Of a stretch of DNA of 64,000 nt, positions 63,930-64,000 are shown piece by piece. The notes under the pieces were generated by a model. That model saw nothing but the letters and a program-made list of their open reading frames with translations, was not told the origin of the DNA and searched no databases. How positions within the stretch are numbered: the stretch's first letter is position 1; every line of letters begins with the position of its first letter. Origin of the DNA: Acanthosoma haemorrhoidale. Lineage: Eukaryota > Arthropoda > Insecta > Hemiptera > Acanthosomatidae. The position numbers and the translations under genes are program-made. The DNA is taken from contig OV884015.1 in assembly GCA_930367205.1 (NCBI GenBank), positions 2,232,001 to 2,296,000 of the forward strand, written 5' to 3'.

Positions 63930-64000
63930 ATTCACTCGTAAGTTTAATCATACGATCGTATCACGTGATACAATGAGTGTTAATGATACATTATACAATC

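Larger units (their letters stand above)
1..64000. repeat. Interdigitated two-satellite array (Sat-A 95 bp / Sat-B 97-98 bp), no genes
   Basis: All bases can be assigned to Sat-A or Sat-B monomers, apart from two 17-bp linkers. Landmarks recur throughout: CGATCGTATCACGTGAT in Sat-A and ATGTTCTCCTGATAC in Sat-B, always on the + strand, so no block is inverted. Open frames are all under about 75 codons. This is expected, because 95 and 98 leave remainder 2 and 97 leaves remainder 1 when divided by 3, so any stop in a monomer reaches all three frames within a few units. No poly(A) tail, terminal inverted repeat, target-site duplication or tRNA/rRNA-like segment was seen. Long satellite arrays of this kind are typical of eukaryotic heterochromatin; the species and chromosomal position cannot be read from the sequence. 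Confidence 0.95.
63186..64000 (+). repeat. Sat-A block A27 (cut by window end)
   Basis: 815 bp. Class Y-linked start that jumps within one monomer to the ATTCGTAACTTAAATC series of the 3126-bp HOR, then two 136-bp variants. The array continues past the window. Confidence 0.92.

Noticed and set aside
1..64000. CRISPR array (regular repeats with spacers)
   Set aside because: The repeats are contiguous 95-98 bp monomers in which the whole unit is conserved. There are no unique spacers, leader or cas genes.
1..64000. CENP-B box or telomere repeat
   Set aside because: I saw no segment resembling the TTCG....A..CGGG core and no TTAGG/TTAGGG/TTTAGGG-type arrays. The CACGTG palindrome is a different motif.
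1..64000. Bacterial or phage origin of replication with iterated sites
   Set aside because: The scale (about 660 monomers), lack of any gene in 64 kb and multi-level HORs do not fit iteron or oriC structures.

Overview
The window is satellite DNA from end to end. I find no gene, RNA gene, transposon ORF, LTR, CRISPR array or replication gene. It consists of two unrelated-looking tandem repeat families in strictly alternating blocks, all in one orientation: Sat-A, a 95-bp monomer (27 blocks, about 37.9 kb, 59%), and Sat-B, a 97/98-bp monomer (26 blocks, about 26.1 kb, 41%). The length, low GC, lack of coding sequence and multi-kilobase higher-order repeats (HORs) point to eukaryotic heterochromatin (centromeric, pericentromeric, subtelomeric or sex-chromosomal). 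I do not recognise either monomer and cannot name the organism.

Sat-A: each monomer carries two overlapping palindromes, ATACGATCGTAT and GTATCACGTGATAC, and a third short dyad, ACATCA-TT-TGATGT. Block lengths fit n x 95 + 29 bp; the few deviations trace to a 41-bp internal duplication, a 1-bp and a 2-bp deletion, or a non-standard junction. Sat-B: each monomer holds phased A/T tracts and a conserved GTTAGCTCCTGCC / ATGTTCTCCTGATAC core. Its monomers come in diagnostic types in fixed order. Class X has 13 types (x1-x13) plus a partial end; class Y has 11 (y1-y11) plus a partial end. X blocks start with a monomer reading GAATTTTAAC and end TTAACT at the Sat-A border; Y blocks start GAATATTAAC and end TTAATT.

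Layout. 1-8.3 kb: A1-A4 and B1-B3, including a 665-bp tandem duplication and two 136-bp Sat-A variants. 8.3-19.8 kb: rearranged region with two copies of an odd A/B junction carrying a 17-bp linker, plus a 293-bp duplication in B8. 19.8-30.7 kb: large X/Y blocks with a 2.85-kb HOR (25006-30658). 30.7-40.6 kb: a 4034-bp four-block HOR, present about 2.5 times. 40.6-47.5 kb: A19-B21, with an X/Y recombinant block (B19). 47.5-58.9 kb: a 3126-bp HOR in four copies (3126, 3126, 3124, 2000 bp). 58.9-64 kb: A26-A27, with more 136-bp variants that otherwise occur only in the 3126-bp HOR and near position 1000.

The main interest is how the array evolved (fixed-junction two-satellite HORs, two block haplotypes, a visible recombinant) and the palindromic, CpG-containing motif at a 95-bp period, whose core ATCACGTG matches the RTCACRTG (CDEI/Cbf1-type E-box) consensus. 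Any function is inference.
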